DNA of 64,000 bases from a bacterium (lineage in GTDB: Bacteria > Elusimicrobiota > Elusimicrobia > Elusimicrobiales > UBA9959). The notes below the pieces were generated by a model that saw nothing but the letters and a program-made list of their open reading frames with translations, was not told the DNA's origin and did not search any database. The translations under genes and the position numbers were made by a program. The stretch covers positions 1-64,000 of the forward strand of contig JAJYJH010000003.1 of NCBI GenBank assembly GCA_021789695.1, read 5' to 3'. Below are positions 38,483 through 47,609 of this stretch, in pieces (position 1 is the stretch's first letter; the number at the start of each line of letters is the position of its first letter).

Positions 38483-39691
38483 ATGAGAACGCTTGGGATA
38501 ATAATGGCCGGGGGCAAAGGGGAGAGGCTGTACCCGCTGACTAAGGAGCGCTCCAAGCCGGCCGTGCCTTTCGGCGGAAAGTACCGTATCGTAGACTTCG
38601 TGCTTTCTAACTTCATTAACTCAGGCATCTACTCCAATTACGTGCTGGTGCAGTATATGTCACAGTCGCTGATAGAGTACCTGCGTTCGACGTGGAACCT
38701 CGGCGGCATCACAAAGGACCACTTCATCACCGTGGTCCCTCCGCAGATGCGCCTCGGCGAGATGTGGTACCGCGGCACCGCCGACGCCGTCAAGCAGAAC
38801 CTGAACCTGATCACGGACTACAAGCCGGACCTCGTGGCGATCTTCGGCGCGGACCACATCTATCGAATGGACATCCGCCAGATGATAGACTTCCACCTGG
38901 CCAGCAAGGCCGACGTCAGCGTTTCAGCCATCACCGTGCCGCTGAAACAGGCATCCCGCTTCGGCACCATAGTCGTTGACGCCAAAAACAGGGTCAGCGC
39001 CTTCGAGGAGAAGCCCAAGAATCCCAAGCCGCTGCCGAACGACCCACATTCCGTCTACGCCTCGATGGGCAACTATATCTTCACCTACGACGCGCTGGTC
39101 AAGGTGCTGCACGAGGAATCCGGAGAGACCGCCGCGCTCGACTTCGGCAAGACAATCCTGCCAAACATCCTGAAGCGCTACCGGGTCTTCGCCTACAACT
39201 TCGACGAGCAGCTGCTGCCCGGAGTAAAGCCGTACGAGGAGAAGAACTATTGGCGGGACGTGGGGACGCTGGAAACATTCTGGCAGACACATATGGACCT
39301 GCTCGGCGCCAAGCCCAAACTGGACCTCAACAACAAACAGTGGCCCATCCAGGACGCGCGCAAGACCACGGCGCCGGCCAAGATCATAGAGTCCAACCTG
39401 CAGGACTGCATGGTGGCCGACGGCTGTTTCATCTGCCAGTCCTCGCTGAAGCGCTGCATTCTCGCCAACGACGTCGTCGTGCACGAGAAGTGCCAGTTGG
39501 AGGACTGCATCATCATGGACGCCTGCGAGATAAAGGCCGGCAGCCGCCTAAAAAAGGTCATCATGGACCGTTACAACACCATAGAGGCCAAGACCGTGAT
39601 AGGGCACAACCCGGACCAGGACGCCCAACGGTACTACATAGACCCCGACGGCATCGTCGTGATACCGCGCGGCATCTCGAAATGGCAGTAA
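38483..39691 (+). CDS. glgC: Glucose-1-phosphate adenylyltransferase
   Basis: The 402-residue enzyme makes ADP-glucose from ATP and glucose-1-P, the committed step of glycogen synthesis. IIMAGGKGERLYPLTKERSKPAVPFGG (split nucleotide-binding loop, about 6-32), WYRGTADAVKQN, FGADHIYRMD and FEEKPKNP (glucose-1-P Lys) are present. YWRDVGT and a left-handed beta-helix C-terminus (about 300-400) follow. A GGAGG SD precedes ATG. It fits with the GH57 branching enzyme (14.1 kb) and the phosphohexomutase (7.9 kb). glgA is not in the window. Confidence 0.96.
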   Translation: MRTLGIIMAGGKGERLYPLTKERSKPAVPFGGKYRIVDFVLSNFINSGIYSNYVLVQYMSQSLIEYLRSTWNLGGITKDHFITVVPPQMRLGEMWYRGTADAVKQNLNLITDYKPDLVAIFGADHIYRMDIRQMIDFHLASKADVSVSAITVPLKQASRFGTIVVDAKNRVSAFEEKPKNPKPLPNDPHSVYASMGNYIFTYDALVKVLHEESGETAALDFGKTILPNILKRYRVFAYNFDEQLLPGVKPYEEKNYWRDVGTLETFWQTHMDLLGAKPKLDLNNKQWPIQDARKTTAPAKIIESNLQDCMVADGCFICQSSLKRCILANDVVVHEKCQLEDCIIMDACEIKAGSRLKKVIMDRYNTIEAKTVIGHNPDQDAQRYYIDPDGIVVIPRGISKWQ

Positions 39692-39695
39692 CGCG

Positions 39696-40661
39696 GTGAA
39701 CCCGCTCGGACGAATGGAAGGACGCAAGTTCCGGCTCAAGAACCGCGAGGAGATCATGGCGCTGCTGGGCGCCCAGGACGAGGGTTTGCGCGACCTGGAG
39801 CGGCGTCTGAGGGTACGGATCTACGTGAAGCACCACCACGAGACCGAGAGCGCGGAGCTCACCGTCACCGGCAAGCCGTCCTCCGTGGACAAGGCCGTCA
39901 ACCGGCTGCGGGAGGAGCTAGAGGGATTCTACGGCGCCAGCCTCGGAACGCAGCGCCCGCAGCCCCGCCCGGACCAGGAGGCCCTGCCGGAGGACGGACT
40001 TTACAAGACCTACTACGGAGAACTGATCCAGCCGCGCACCGAGAACCAGCGCAGGTACGTCGAAGCCGTTCTCTCCAGGGACCTGGTGTTCGGCATAGGG
40101 CCCGCCGGCACCGGCAAGACCTTCCTGGCCGCCGTCTGCGCGCTGCGCGCTCTCAACGAGGGCAGCGCCAAGCGCATCATCCTGACCCGCCCGATCGTGG
40201 AGGCCGGAGAGAAGCTGGGGTATCTGCCCGGAGACGTCTCGGAGAAGGTGCATCCCTACCTGCGCCCGCTTTACGATTCTTTCTTTACGCTGCTGGGCCC
40301 GGACAGGTTCCGCGCCCTTCGTGCCGACGAGGTCGTCGAGACCGTGCCGCTGGCCTATATGCGCGGCCGCACGCTGGAGAACTCCTTCATCATCCTGGAC
40401 GAGGCGCAAAACACCCTGCCGGAACAGATGAAGATGTTCCTGACCCGCCTGGGGCAGAACTCCCGCATGGTCATAACCGGGGACGTCACGCAGATAGACA
40501 TCAAGGAAAAGGGCCGCTCCGGCCTGGTACTGGTGCGCGACATCCTGAAGAAGGTCGGCGGGGTCAAATTCGTAAATTTCACGGCCAGGGACGTAAGCCG
40601 GCACCCGCTGGTAAAGGACATCCTGACCGCTTACGACGATTGGGAACAAGAGAACCCGTGA
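39696..40661 (+). CDS. phoH: PhoH-family ATPase
   Basis: The 321-residue protein has an N-terminal KH-like/PhoH-N segment (about 20-95). The ATPase domain has Walker A GPAGTGKT (about 134-141), IILTRPIVEAGEKLGYLPGD and Walker B SFIILDEAQNT (about 228). TGDVTQIDI is sensor-like. The family is RNA-linked and phosphate-starvation associated. It starts with GTG, 4 nt after glgC. Its stop overlaps the ybeY ATG (TGATG), the conserved phoH-ybeY order that ties both to rRNA maturation. Confidence 0.95.
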   Translation: MNPLGRMEGRKFRLKNREEIMALLGAQDEGLRDLERRLRVRIYVKHHHETESAELTVTGKPSSVDKAVNRLREELEGFYGASLGTQRPQPRPDQEALPEDGLYKTYYGELIQPRTENQRRYVEAVLSRDLVFGIGPAGTGKTFLAAVCALRALNEGSAKRIILTRPIVEAGEKLGYLPGDVSEKVHPYLRPLYDSFFTLLGPDRFRALRADEVVETVPLAYMRGRTLENSFIILDEAQNTLPEQMKMFLTRLGQNSRMVITGDVTQIDIKEKGRSGLVLVRDILKKVGGVKFVNFTARDVSRHPLVKDILTAYDDWEQENP

Positions 40662-41083
40662 TGGCCGTCAGCGTATTCTTCGGGCGAGGGCTTCCGGCGT
40701 GGGCCAGGGCAGGGCAAGGCCAGCTGAAGACAGCCGCGGGGCTGGGGCTGGGCCGGTTCGCGCGCAGGCCGGTGAACCTCGTAATCGTCGGCGGCGCGGC
40801 CATCAAGTCCCTCAACAAACGTTTCCTTGGAAAGGACCGGCTTACCGACGTGATAGCCTTCAGCCTGCCCCCAGCGCCCGTGCCCGGAGCGCCGTGGGGC
40901 GAGATTTACGTCTGCGCGCCGGTGGCCGCGCGGCAGGCCAGGGCTATAGGCCACTCCCCGATGACCGAGCTGCTGGTCCTGACCGTCCACGGCGCGTTGC
41001 ACCTGGCCGGCATGGACGACTCCACCCCGGCGCTGCGCCGCCGGATGAACGAGCGCACGGCCAGCCTGCTCAGAAGGCTCTGA
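40661..41083 (+). CDS. ybeY: YbeY endoribonuclease, third zinc ligand His replaced by Asp
   Basis: The 140-residue protein follows phoH as usual. YbeY is a zinc RNase for 16S rRNA 3' maturation and ribosome quality control. The segment KDRLTDVIAFSLP (about 58-70, usual 'T DVLSFP') is present. The zinc motif is HGALHLAGMDD instead of HGxLHLxGYDH: H110 and H114 are kept, but D120 stands where the third His is expected. Asp can bind zinc, so activity is possible. ATG at 40661 shares a base with the phoH stop. Confidence 0.88.
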   Translation: MAVSVFFGRGLPAWARAGQGQLKTAAGLGLGRFARRPVNLVIVGGAAIKSLNKRFLGKDRLTDVIAFSLPPAPVPGAPWGEIYVCAPVAARQARAIGHSPMTELLVLTVHGALHLAGMDDSTPALRRRMNERTASLLRRL

Positions 41084-41162
41084 GCGCCGCGCCCGGCCGG
41101 GCACCGGTCTGAATTGACAGCGGCCCCCATAACCTGAGCCGGACGGCTGCGGAAAAATCCGT

Positions 41163-42182
41163 TCAGGTCCGGAACCGCCCCAGGAACGACGCCAGGACGT
41201 CCTCCACCCGCACCGAGGTTATCGGTTCCCCCGAGACAGAAATGACGGCGAATGGCCTGTTGGAGGAATCCAGCCACTCGTCGGCGCAGCGTCCGCCTTT
41301 CCCGTCCAGGCCGCTCATCACGCAGGTGAAAGGACAACCGCACATCTGGAAGACGTGCCCCGGGCCGCAGTCGTTGCCGACCGCCCCGGCGCAGGAAAAG
41401 GCCGCCGCAGCCAGGTCGCGCAGCGGCGCGCTCTGCAGCACGGAGGATCTGCCAGCTACGGGCGAGGCGGAGATCCTCTCCCGCAGCCCGGCCTCCCTCG
41501 GGCCCAGCACCCACAGGAAATTCAGCGACCGGTCCAGCGAGGCGAGCCTGCCGCACAATTCAAGATAGCGGTCTGCCCCCCAGAGCTTGAAATCTCCTGA
41601 GCCGCCGCCTGGCAGCACTGCAATAGCGCGGCCTGAAGGCGCGCGGAAAGCGGAGAAGGCGGCCGCCTCACGGAACCAGCCGTCCAGCGGGGCCGACAGC
41701 GCGGCCTCCCGCTCCAGCAGCAGCGCCAGGTACTTGCGGGCGCGGTAGATGTCTCCTCTGGCCGGAGCGACTCGGGAGTAGAGCAGGCGGCCCAGCCAGG
41801 ACTCGTAGCCGACGGAGGCGCGCGGGCGGCAGCTGGCCACGGCCAGGTCCAGCCCGCGGGAAGCCGGCCGCAGCACGAAGACCAGGTCGGGACCAATGGC
41901 GCGCAACGTCCTCCTTATGCCGGAGAAGCTCCAATCGTAGCGCACGAACTCGTCCGCGGCCCCCTCGTCGCGCAGCAGCGACATGGGGCCGGCGGGGGAT
42001 AGCGCGACGAGGCGCACGCCGGGATACGCGCGGCGCAGCAGGTGCAGGAAAGGGATATGGACGAGGGTGGCCCCGAAATACGGTTTCTTTTCCAGGAAGA
42101 CCGCCGCGGTTCCCGCTCCGGAGGCCAGCGGCGGCAACAGACCTGCCTGGGCCTGGGCGGCGGAGTCTGGATCTCTGGACAT
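41163..42182 (-). CDS. Glycosyltransferase family 9 (heptosyltransferase-like)
   Basis: The 339-residue protein has the ADP-heptose:LPS heptosyltransferase pattern. ALSPAGPMSLLRDEGAADEFVRYD opens the acceptor half. The donor half has IAVLPGGGSGDFKLWGADRYLELCGRL (about 188-214), FLWVLGPRE and CAGAVGNDCGPGHVFQMCGCP (about 265-285, the conserved 'nDSGp.HlA.a.g.p', here NDCGPGH). It likely adds a sugar to LPS core or a related glycan. TATAAT lies 6 nt before ATG with no SD (leaderless). It stands between ybeY and lnt on the opposite strand. Confidence 0.82.
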   Translation of the reverse strand: MSRDPDSAAQAQAGLLPPLASGAGTAAVFLEKKPYFGATLVHIPFLHLLRRAYPGVRLVALSPAGPMSLLRDEGAADEFVRYDWSFSGIRRTLRAIGPDLVFVLRPASRGLDLAVASCRPRASVGYESWLGRLLYSRVAPARGDIYRARKYLALLLEREAALSAPLDGWFREAAAFSAFRAPSGRAIAVLPGGGSGDFKLWGADRYLELCGRLASLDRSLNFLWVLGPREAGLRERISASPVAGRSSVLQSAPLRDLAAAAFSCAGAVGNDCGPGHVFQMCGCPFTCVMSGLDGKGGRCADEWLDSSNRPFAVISVSGEPITSVRVEDVLASFLGRFRT

Positions 42183-42188
42183 CGCTCT

Positions 42189-42194
42189 ATTATA
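42189..42194 (-). promoter_or_regulatory. -10 box of the GT9 gene, leaderless spacing
   Basis: A perfect TATAAT on the minus strand ends 6 nt before ATG. The predicted +1 coincides with the start codon. Confidence 0.5.
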
Positions 42195-42283
42195 GCGAAA
42201 TCCCCCCGCCCGTACGCGGCCGGGAGGGAAAGATGGTAGAATTAGTTCCCGTTAATCCCGGCCCCCGGGCCAAGGAAAACTCA

Positions 42284-43738
42284 ATGAACTTACGGAACGG
42301 ATATCTCAGGGCCGCGCTGGCCGCTCTCTCGGGCGGGCTGCTTGCGCTTTCTTTTCCTCCTTTCGGCCTCTGGCCGCTGGCCTGGGCGGCGTTCGTGCCG
42401 CTGCTGCTAGCCGCCATGGAAAGTCAGACGGCACGGGGAGCGGCGGACCTGGGCGCGCTGGCAGGGCTGGTCTTCTATAGCGTCTCCCTGCACTGGATGT
42501 ACGGGCTTTTCGGGCCGCTCGCCGCCGCCTTCTGGTGCATCTTTTCCATCTGGCCCGGACTCTTCGTCTGGCTGCTGTGGGGAATAGACCGAGGCAGACT
42601 GTTCCCGGGCCTCCGGGAACGCTACAGGCCGCTGCTGTTCACGGCGGCCGCCGGCCTGCTCTGGGCTGGGCTGGAATATTTCCGCGCCGAGGTCTGGTGG
42701 CTCCAGTGCGCGTGGCTGGCCATAGGCTACAGCCAGACGCCTTTCACGGCGATGCTCCAGACATGCAGCCTTATCGGCGTGTACGGCCTGTCGGCGCTGA
42801 TGCTCTCCACCAACGCGGCCCTCTTCCAGCTGATAAAGGGAAAACACCGGGCTCCTGCGGCCGCCATGCTGCTGCTATCGGCCGCGCTGGCGCTCTGGGG
42901 CCTGCGCCGGGAGGCGACCTTTCCCGCAAAAAACGGCAGGGAACTGAAGGTCGCCCTGGTGCAGGACGAGTCGGCCGACCTGAAGCGCCTCTCCGTCTTC
43001 AGCCTGGGCGGGGAGGCTGCCGGCGCGGACCTGTTGATCTGGCCCGAGTACTCCTTTCTGGTTGCGTCAGAGCGCGACCCGGGCAACATCGCTTTGCTGG
43101 CGAAGGCGCTGAAAGGTTCCGGCGCCACGGCTGTCGTAGGCGCCGCGGTCATGCCGGACGAAAAGCTGAGAACTCCGCTGCGCGATTTTATGTGGCTGCT
43201 GTCCCCGGACGGGAAGTTGCTTGGGCGCTATGACAAGATGCACCCGGTGCCTTTCGTGGAGAAGGACCTCCGGGATACATGGAAGAACATGATTCCGAAC
43301 AGGGACCCGCGCCCGGTGGACACCCCGGCTGGACGACTGGGCCCTCAGATCTGCTACGACCTCGACTTCGAGAACGGATCCAGGCTGATGGCCCGGCGCG
43401 GGGCGCAGCTGCTGGCCGTGGACAGCCTGGACCCGATGGCCTGGGGCCGCTGGCAGCATCTGCAGCACTCTGCCATGGCCCCGGCTCGCGCCGCCGAAGA
43501 GGGGCTATGGGTGGCGAGGGCCGCCTCCTCAGGCACTTCGCAGATCATAGACCCGGCCGGTCGGGTCAGGGCCTCGCTCGGGCCCGGGACCTCCGGCGTG
43601 CTGGCCGGAAAGGTCTGGCTGCTCGTGCCCGGCACTTTCTATTCGCGGGCAGGCTGGCTTTTCGGACCGTTCAGCCTCCTGTTCGCGCTGGCGCTCTCCA
43701 TCCTGGCGGCCGCCCGGGCGCTGCCGAAGCAGCGCTAA
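42284..43738 (+). CDS. lnt: Apolipoprotein N-acyltransferase
   Basis: The 484-residue inner-membrane enzyme N-acylates the lipidated Cys of lipoproteins, the last maturation step. Six N-terminal TM helices (about 8-205: LSFPPFGLWPLAWAAFVPLL) precede a nitrilase-like domain. That domain has the catalytic triad Glu in WPEYSF (about 264), Lys in GRYDKMHPVPFVE (about 330) and Cys in GPQICYDLDF (about 370). ATG at 42284 has AAGGAAA; an in-frame ATG at 42233 would add 17 unrelated residues. lgt is at 12.4 kb. Confidence 0.95.
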   Translation: MNLRNGYLRAALAALSGGLLALSFPPFGLWPLAWAAFVPLLLAAMESQTARGAADLGALAGLVFYSVSLHWMYGLFGPLAAAFWCIFSIWPGLFVWLLWGIDRGRLFPGLRERYRPLLFTAAAGLLWAGLEYFRAEVWWLQCAWLAIGYSQTPFTAMLQTCSLIGVYGLSALMLSTNAALFQLIKGKHRAPAAAMLLLSAALALWGLRREATFPAKNGRELKVALVQDESADLKRLSVFSLGGEAAGADLLIWPEYSFLVASERDPGNIALLAKALKGSGATAVVGAAVMPDEKLRTPLRDFMWLLSPDGKLLGRYDKMHPVPFVEKDLRDTWKNMIPNRDPRPVDTPAGRLGPQICYDLDFENGSRLMARRGAQLLAVDSLDPMAWGRWQHLQHSAMAPARAAEEGLWVARAASSGTSQIIDPAGRVRASLGPGTSGVLAGKVWLLVPGTFYSRAGWLFGPFSLLFALALSILAAARALPKQR

Positions 43739-43793
43739 CGCCGGCACCGCTCCCCGCCGAGGCCGGAGCCGGACCCAAGCTCCCTCCTATATT

Positions 43794-43802
43794 TGATAAA
43801 AT
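43794..43802 (+). promoter_or_regulatory. Extended -10 before the 43.8 kb gene, leaderless spacing
   Basis: TGA followed by TAAAAT (43797-43802) is an extended -10. ATG comes 7 nt later with no SD. Confidence 0.45.
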
Positions 43803-43809
43803 ACCGAGA

Positions 43810-44487
43810 ATGCGCAAGTTACTATTCATCCTGCCGTTCACGCTCCTCGTTCAGCGGGCCCCGGCCCAGACTAAGCCTGTTCCACAGCGGGCGGACAAGG
43901 CCGCCGCGGATCCTGAACAGGTCAGCGAGGACATGATAAAGGACGTGGACGACTGGCTCGGCCGGCTGGACGCAAGGCTAGAGTCCGGCAAACCCGTCCT
44001 GCCGCGGGACTTCGATTCTTTCTTCGGGAACTCGTTTTTCGAGAGTTCCAAAGACCCCGCGCTGGATATGCAGGCGGCGCAGAAACGCATACGCGACAGG
44101 CTGGGCAACAAGGCGGGAGTCGCCGAGGCCTACGACAAATGGATGGCGGAAAAACTTTCGCCGGCGGACCTATCTCCCAGGATAACGCCAGGTAAAAAGA
44201 CCATAACCGTGGCCTTCACCGCGCCGAAGAACGCGGAAAGCGGGCTGAAGGCCGCAGTTTCCATGAAACTGATAAAGATCAGTTACTCCAGCCGCGGCAC
44301 CAGGGCAGAGAAACGCTCCGACGGCGCACAAGCCTCCCGCTCGTCCCAGAGGAAACAGCTGCGCGTCATGCCGGTGCCAGCCGGCGCGGATTCCGCCAAG
44401 TACAGGATGAAGGCGTCCCGGCGCGGCATAGAGATAATTTTCGACCGCCTTAAGGCTAACGGCGGCCAAGCGGAGGCCACAAAGTGA
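43810..44487 (+). CDS. Secreted hypothetical protein upstream of leuS
   Basis: This 225-residue protein is not recognised. It has a signal peptide (about 1-19, LLFILPFTLLVQRAPAQ). A helical acidic region follows (about 35-60, DMIKDVDDWLGRLDARL), then FFGNSFFESSKDPALDMQ. The beta-rich C-terminal part (about 120-220) contains GKKTITVAFTAPKNAESGL. The layout faintly recalls small-heat-shock-like domains, but no motif proves it. The start at 43810 follows an extended -10 by 7 nt. Its stop overlaps the leuS GTG start by 4 nt (GTGA), so leuS may be translated from the same mRNA. Confidence 0.6.
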   Translation: MRKLLFILPFTLLVQRAPAQTKPVPQRADKAAADPEQVSEDMIKDVDDWLGRLDARLESGKPVLPRDFDSFFGNSFFESSKDPALDMQAAQKRIRDRLGNKAGVAEAYDKWMAEKLSPADLSPRITPGKKTITVAFTAPKNAESGLKAAVSMKLIKISYSSRGTRAEKRSDGAQASRSSQRKQLRVMPVPAGADSAKYRMKASRRGIEIIFDRLKANGGQAEATK

Positions 44488-47003
44488 AGACTACCGAAGC
44501 CCGCACCTTCCCGGAGATTGACGCGCGCCAGCAGAAGCGCTGGCTGGAGCAGAACGCCTTCAGGACGGCGCGCCTGCCAGGCGCCAAGCCCAAGTTCTAC
44601 TGCCTCGATATGTTCCCCTATCCTTCCGGCGACGGCCTGCACGTAGGCCACCCGCTCGGCTATATCGCCACCGATATACTCTGCCGCTTCAAACGCATGA
44701 AGGGCTTCGAAGTCCTGCACCCCATGGGCTGGGACGCCTTCGGACTGCCCGCCGAGAACTACGCCATCTCCACCGGCGTGCACCCGCGCGTGACCACCGA
44801 AAGGAACTGCGCCAATTACCGGCGCCAGATCCAGTCCCTCGGCCTGAGCTACGACTGGGAGCGCGAAGTGGCGACTATAGATCCCGGCTACTACAGGTGG
44901 ACGCAGTGGATCTTCCTGCAGCTCTTCAAGAAAGGCCTGGCCTACGAGTCCACCATGCCCATCAACTGGTGTCCCAAGTGCAAGACCGGCCTCGCCAACG
45001 AGGAGGTCTTCCAGGGCAAGTGTGACCGCTGCGAGACCCCGATAGAGCGCAGGAACCTCAAGCAGTGGATGTTAAAGATCACGGCCTACGCCGACCGGCT
45101 GCTGACCGACCTGAAGGACACCGACTGGCCGCACTCCACCCGCCTGATGCAGGAGAACTGGATAGGACGCTCCGAGGGCGCCGAGGTGGATTTCGAGGTC
45201 CCCGCCGCCGGCGAGAAATTGCGCGTTTTCACGACGCGCCCCGACACGCTCTACGGCGCCACATATATGGTGCTAGCGCCAGAGCATCCACTGGTCGCGA
45301 AGATCACGGCGCCGGAGCAGGAAAAGGCCGTCAAGGCCTACGTCGCGGCCGCCGCCAACAAGTCCGATCTCGAGCGAACCGAGCTGGCCAAGGAAAAGAC
45401 CGGCGTCTTCACCGGCGCTTACGCCGTGAACCCCGTCAACGGGGAGAAGATCCCGGTCTGGGTAGCAGATTACGTGCTGATCACCTACGGCACCGGCGCC
45501 ATCATGGCCGTGCCCGCCCACGACGACCGCGACCACGAGTTCGCGGTAAAGTTCGGGCTGAAGATAGTGGAAGTACTCAAGCCCCCGGCTGACTGGAAGG
45601 GCGAGGGCGCCTTTTGCGGCGACGGCACCTCGATAAATTCCGGCGTAATTACCGGCCTGCCCACGCCGGAGGCAAAGCGGAGGATCACGGCCTGGCTCGA
45701 GGAGAAGGGCATAGGCAAGGCCAAGGTCAATTTCAAGCTGCGCGACTGGCTGTTCGCCCGCCAGCGCTACTGGGGCGAGCCCTTCCCGCTGGTGCACTGC
45801 CCCAAGTGCGGCGTCGTGCCCGTGCCGGAAAACCAACTGCCCGTGCTGCTGCCCGAGGTGGAGAAGTACGAGCCCACCGGCACCGGCGAGAGCCCGTTGG
45901 CCGCCATCGAGTCCTGGGTCAACATTAAGTGCCCTGCCTGCGGCGGCCCCGCCAAGCGCGAGACCAACACCATGCCACAGTGGGCCGGTTCCTGCTGGTA
46001 CTACCTGCGCTTCATCGACCCGAAGAACGACAAGGCCTTCGTGGGCAAGGAACTGGAACGGGCCTGGGGACCGGTGGACCTCTATATCGGCGGCGCCGAG
46101 CACGCGGTGCTGCACCTGCTCTACGCCCGCTTCTGGCACAAGGTGCTGTTCGACCTCGGCCACGTCTCGACCAAGGAGCCTTTCACCAGGCTGGTGCACC
46201 AGGGGATGATGCTCGCCCCGGCCTACCGCGACTCCAAGGGCGTCTACCGCGGCTACAAGGAGCTGGAGATCGCCGACGACGGCACCGCGAAGACCCGCGA
46301 CGGGGAGTCCATTGCCCCGGTCATGGAAAAGATGTCCAAGTCCAAGAAGAACGTAATAAACCCCGACGAGGTGCTGGAAAGCCACGGGGCGGACACGCTG
46401 CGCCTCTACGAGATGTTCATGGGCCCGCTCGAGGACACCAAGCCCTGGGACCTGCGCGGCATAGAGGGCGCCTCCAGGTTCCTCAAGCGCGCCTACAGCT
46501 GGGGACTGGAGCGCTGCGCCTCGCTGACGGACAAGCCGGCCGAAGGCCAGGACCTGATCCTGCGCCACCAGACCATAGAAAAGGTAGGCGCGGACATCGA
46601 AGCGCTTAAGTTCAACACGGCCATCTCCGCGCTGATGGTCTACCTGAACCGCCTTACCGAGCAGGGAGAGACCTCCCGCGAGGACTTCGAGACGTTCCTC
46701 GCTCTGCTGCACCCGTTCGCGCCGCACCTCACCGACGAGCTGTGGGAGCTCGCCGGCGGCAAGGAACTGCTGATGAAGCGCGCCTGGCCGCTGGCCGACA
46801 AGGCCGTAATCGCGGCGCGCGACATCGAGATCCCGGTGCAGGTCAACGGCAAGATCAAGGAAAAACTGCACGTAAAAGAGACGACTCCGCAGGAGGAGAT
46901 TAAACGCCTGGCCCTCGAGGCCGCGGCGCCGCACACCGCCGGCAAAACCGTGGTTAAGACGATAGTCGTGCCCGGCCGGCTGGTCAGCATAGTGGTGAGA
47001 TAG
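44484..47003 (+). CDS. leuS: Leucyl-tRNA synthetase
   Basis: The 839-residue class I enzyme charges tRNA-Leu (one such tRNA is at 4991-5073). HVGHPLGY (about 52-59) is the HIGH motif. The zinc-finger-like CPKCKTG...CDRCE is near 165-185. The CP1 editing domain has TTRPDTLYGATYMV (about 250) and GTGAIMAVPAHDDRDHEF (about 337). KMSKSKKNVINPDE (about 618) is the KMSKS loop. The start is GTG, overlapping the preceding stop. It leads the leuS-lptE-holA order known from Proteobacteria. Confidence 0.98.
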   Translation: MKTTEARTFPEIDARQQKRWLEQNAFRTARLPGAKPKFYCLDMFPYPSGDGLHVGHPLGYIATDILCRFKRMKGFEVLHPMGWDAFGLPAENYAISTGVHPRVTTERNCANYRRQIQSLGLSYDWEREVATIDPGYYRWTQWIFLQLFKKGLAYESTMPINWCPKCKTGLANEEVFQGKCDRCETPIERRNLKQWMLKITAYADRLLTDLKDTDWPHSTRLMQENWIGRSEGAEVDFEVPAAGEKLRVFTTRPDTLYGATYMVLAPEHPLVAKITAPEQEKAVKAYVAAAANKSDLERTELAKEKTGVFTGAYAVNPVNGEKIPVWVADYVLITYGTGAIMAVPAHDDRDHEFAVKFGLKIVEVLKPPADWKGEGAFCGDGTSINSGVITGLPTPEAKRRITAWLEEKGIGKAKVNFKLRDWLFARQRYWGEPFPLVHCPKCGVVPVPENQLPVLLPEVEKYEPTGTGESPLAAIESWVNIKCPACGGPAKRETNTMPQWAGSCWYYLRFIDPKNDKAFVGKELERAWGPVDLYIGGAEHAVLHLLYARFWHKVLFDLGHVSTKEPFTRLVHQGMMLAPAYRDSKGVYRGYKELEIADDGTAKTRDGESIAPVMEKMSKSKKNVINPDEVLESHGADTLRLYEMFMGPLEDTKPWDLRGIEGASRFLKRAYSWGLERCASLTDKPAEGQDLILRHQTIEKVGADIEALKFNTAISALMVYLNRLTEQGETSREDFETFLALLHPFAPHLTDELWELAGGKELLMKRAWPLADKAVIAARDIEIPVQVNGKIKEKLHVKETTPQEEIKRLALEAAAPHTAGKTVVKTIVVPGRLVSIVVR

Positions 47004-47024
47004 GGGTTAATAAGGGGAATAACG

Positions 47025-47609
47025 ATGAAGAAACTGGTATTTCTGGCGTTGCTCGCGGGCTTGGCGGCCTGCGGTGGCTCTTCGGACATAGTCTACCGGC
47101 CTTCGGAACAGATACTGCCTCAGCATATCAAGAACATAGCAGTAAGGCCGTTCACCAACAAGACCCAGCAGTTCGGTCTGGAGGAAAAGCTGACGCTCAA
47201 GGTGATAGACGAATTCCTCAAGAACGGAGAATACGCCGTCACCCCGGAAAGTTCGGCCGAGGGCGTGGTTGTGGGAGAAATATCGCATTACATCCTCACC
47301 CCGATACAGTACGACGTCAACCTGGTGCCTACGGTTTACAAACTCAACGTTATAGTTTCGGTGCGCCTGCTGGACAAGAAGTACAACCGCTACCTCTGGG
47401 AGGAGCCGGCCCTGCAGGCGACCAAGATCTACTCCGCCTCCACCCTGCCCGGCGGCATGACCGAGGAGCAGGCGAGAAGCGATCTCTGGGAGATACTGGC
47501 AAAGGACATAGTTTTGCGCACAGTGAAGGGCTTTGGGTCCGTCTCCAGCACCTCTCAGAAGGAGATCCCCAACGCGGGCGACTCCTCGCATCAGCCTGCC
47601 ATCCCCTGA
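47025..47609 (+). CDS. lptE: LptE-like LPS-assembly lipoprotein
   Basis: The 194-residue lipoprotein has a signal peptide with lipobox LAAC (Cys at about 16). An LptE-like body follows: IKNIAVRPFTNKTQQFGLEEKLTLKVIDEFLKNG, a beta-alpha-beta start also seen in LptE/DUF4136 relatives ('i.vp.f.N.t...glE..lt..l...f'). In the outer membrane LptE plugs LptD for LPS insertion. Its place between leuS and holA is the E. coli order and supports the call. A strong AAGGGG SD precedes ATG. The stop shares a base with the holA ATG. Confidence 0.85.
   Translation: MKKLVFLALLAGLAACGGSSDIVYRPSEQILPQHIKNIAVRPFTNKTQQFGLEEKLTLKVIDEFLKNGEYAVTPESSAEGVVVGEISHYILTPIQYDVNLVPTVYKLNVIVSVRLLDKKYNRYLWEEPALQATKIYSASTLPGGMTEEQARSDLWEILAKDIVLRTVKGFGSVSSTSQKEIPNAGDSSHQPAIP

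Noticed and set aside
41084-41162. Transposon-like inverted repeat between ybeY and GT9
   Set aside because: Short complementary stretches (for example ACCTGA/TCAGGT and a GCCCGGCCGGGC palindrome) occur. They are expected by chance at this GC and have no element-like structure.
45273-46934. 553-residue frame antisense to leuS
   Set aside because: Long only because of high GC. The sense strand is an intact LeuRS.
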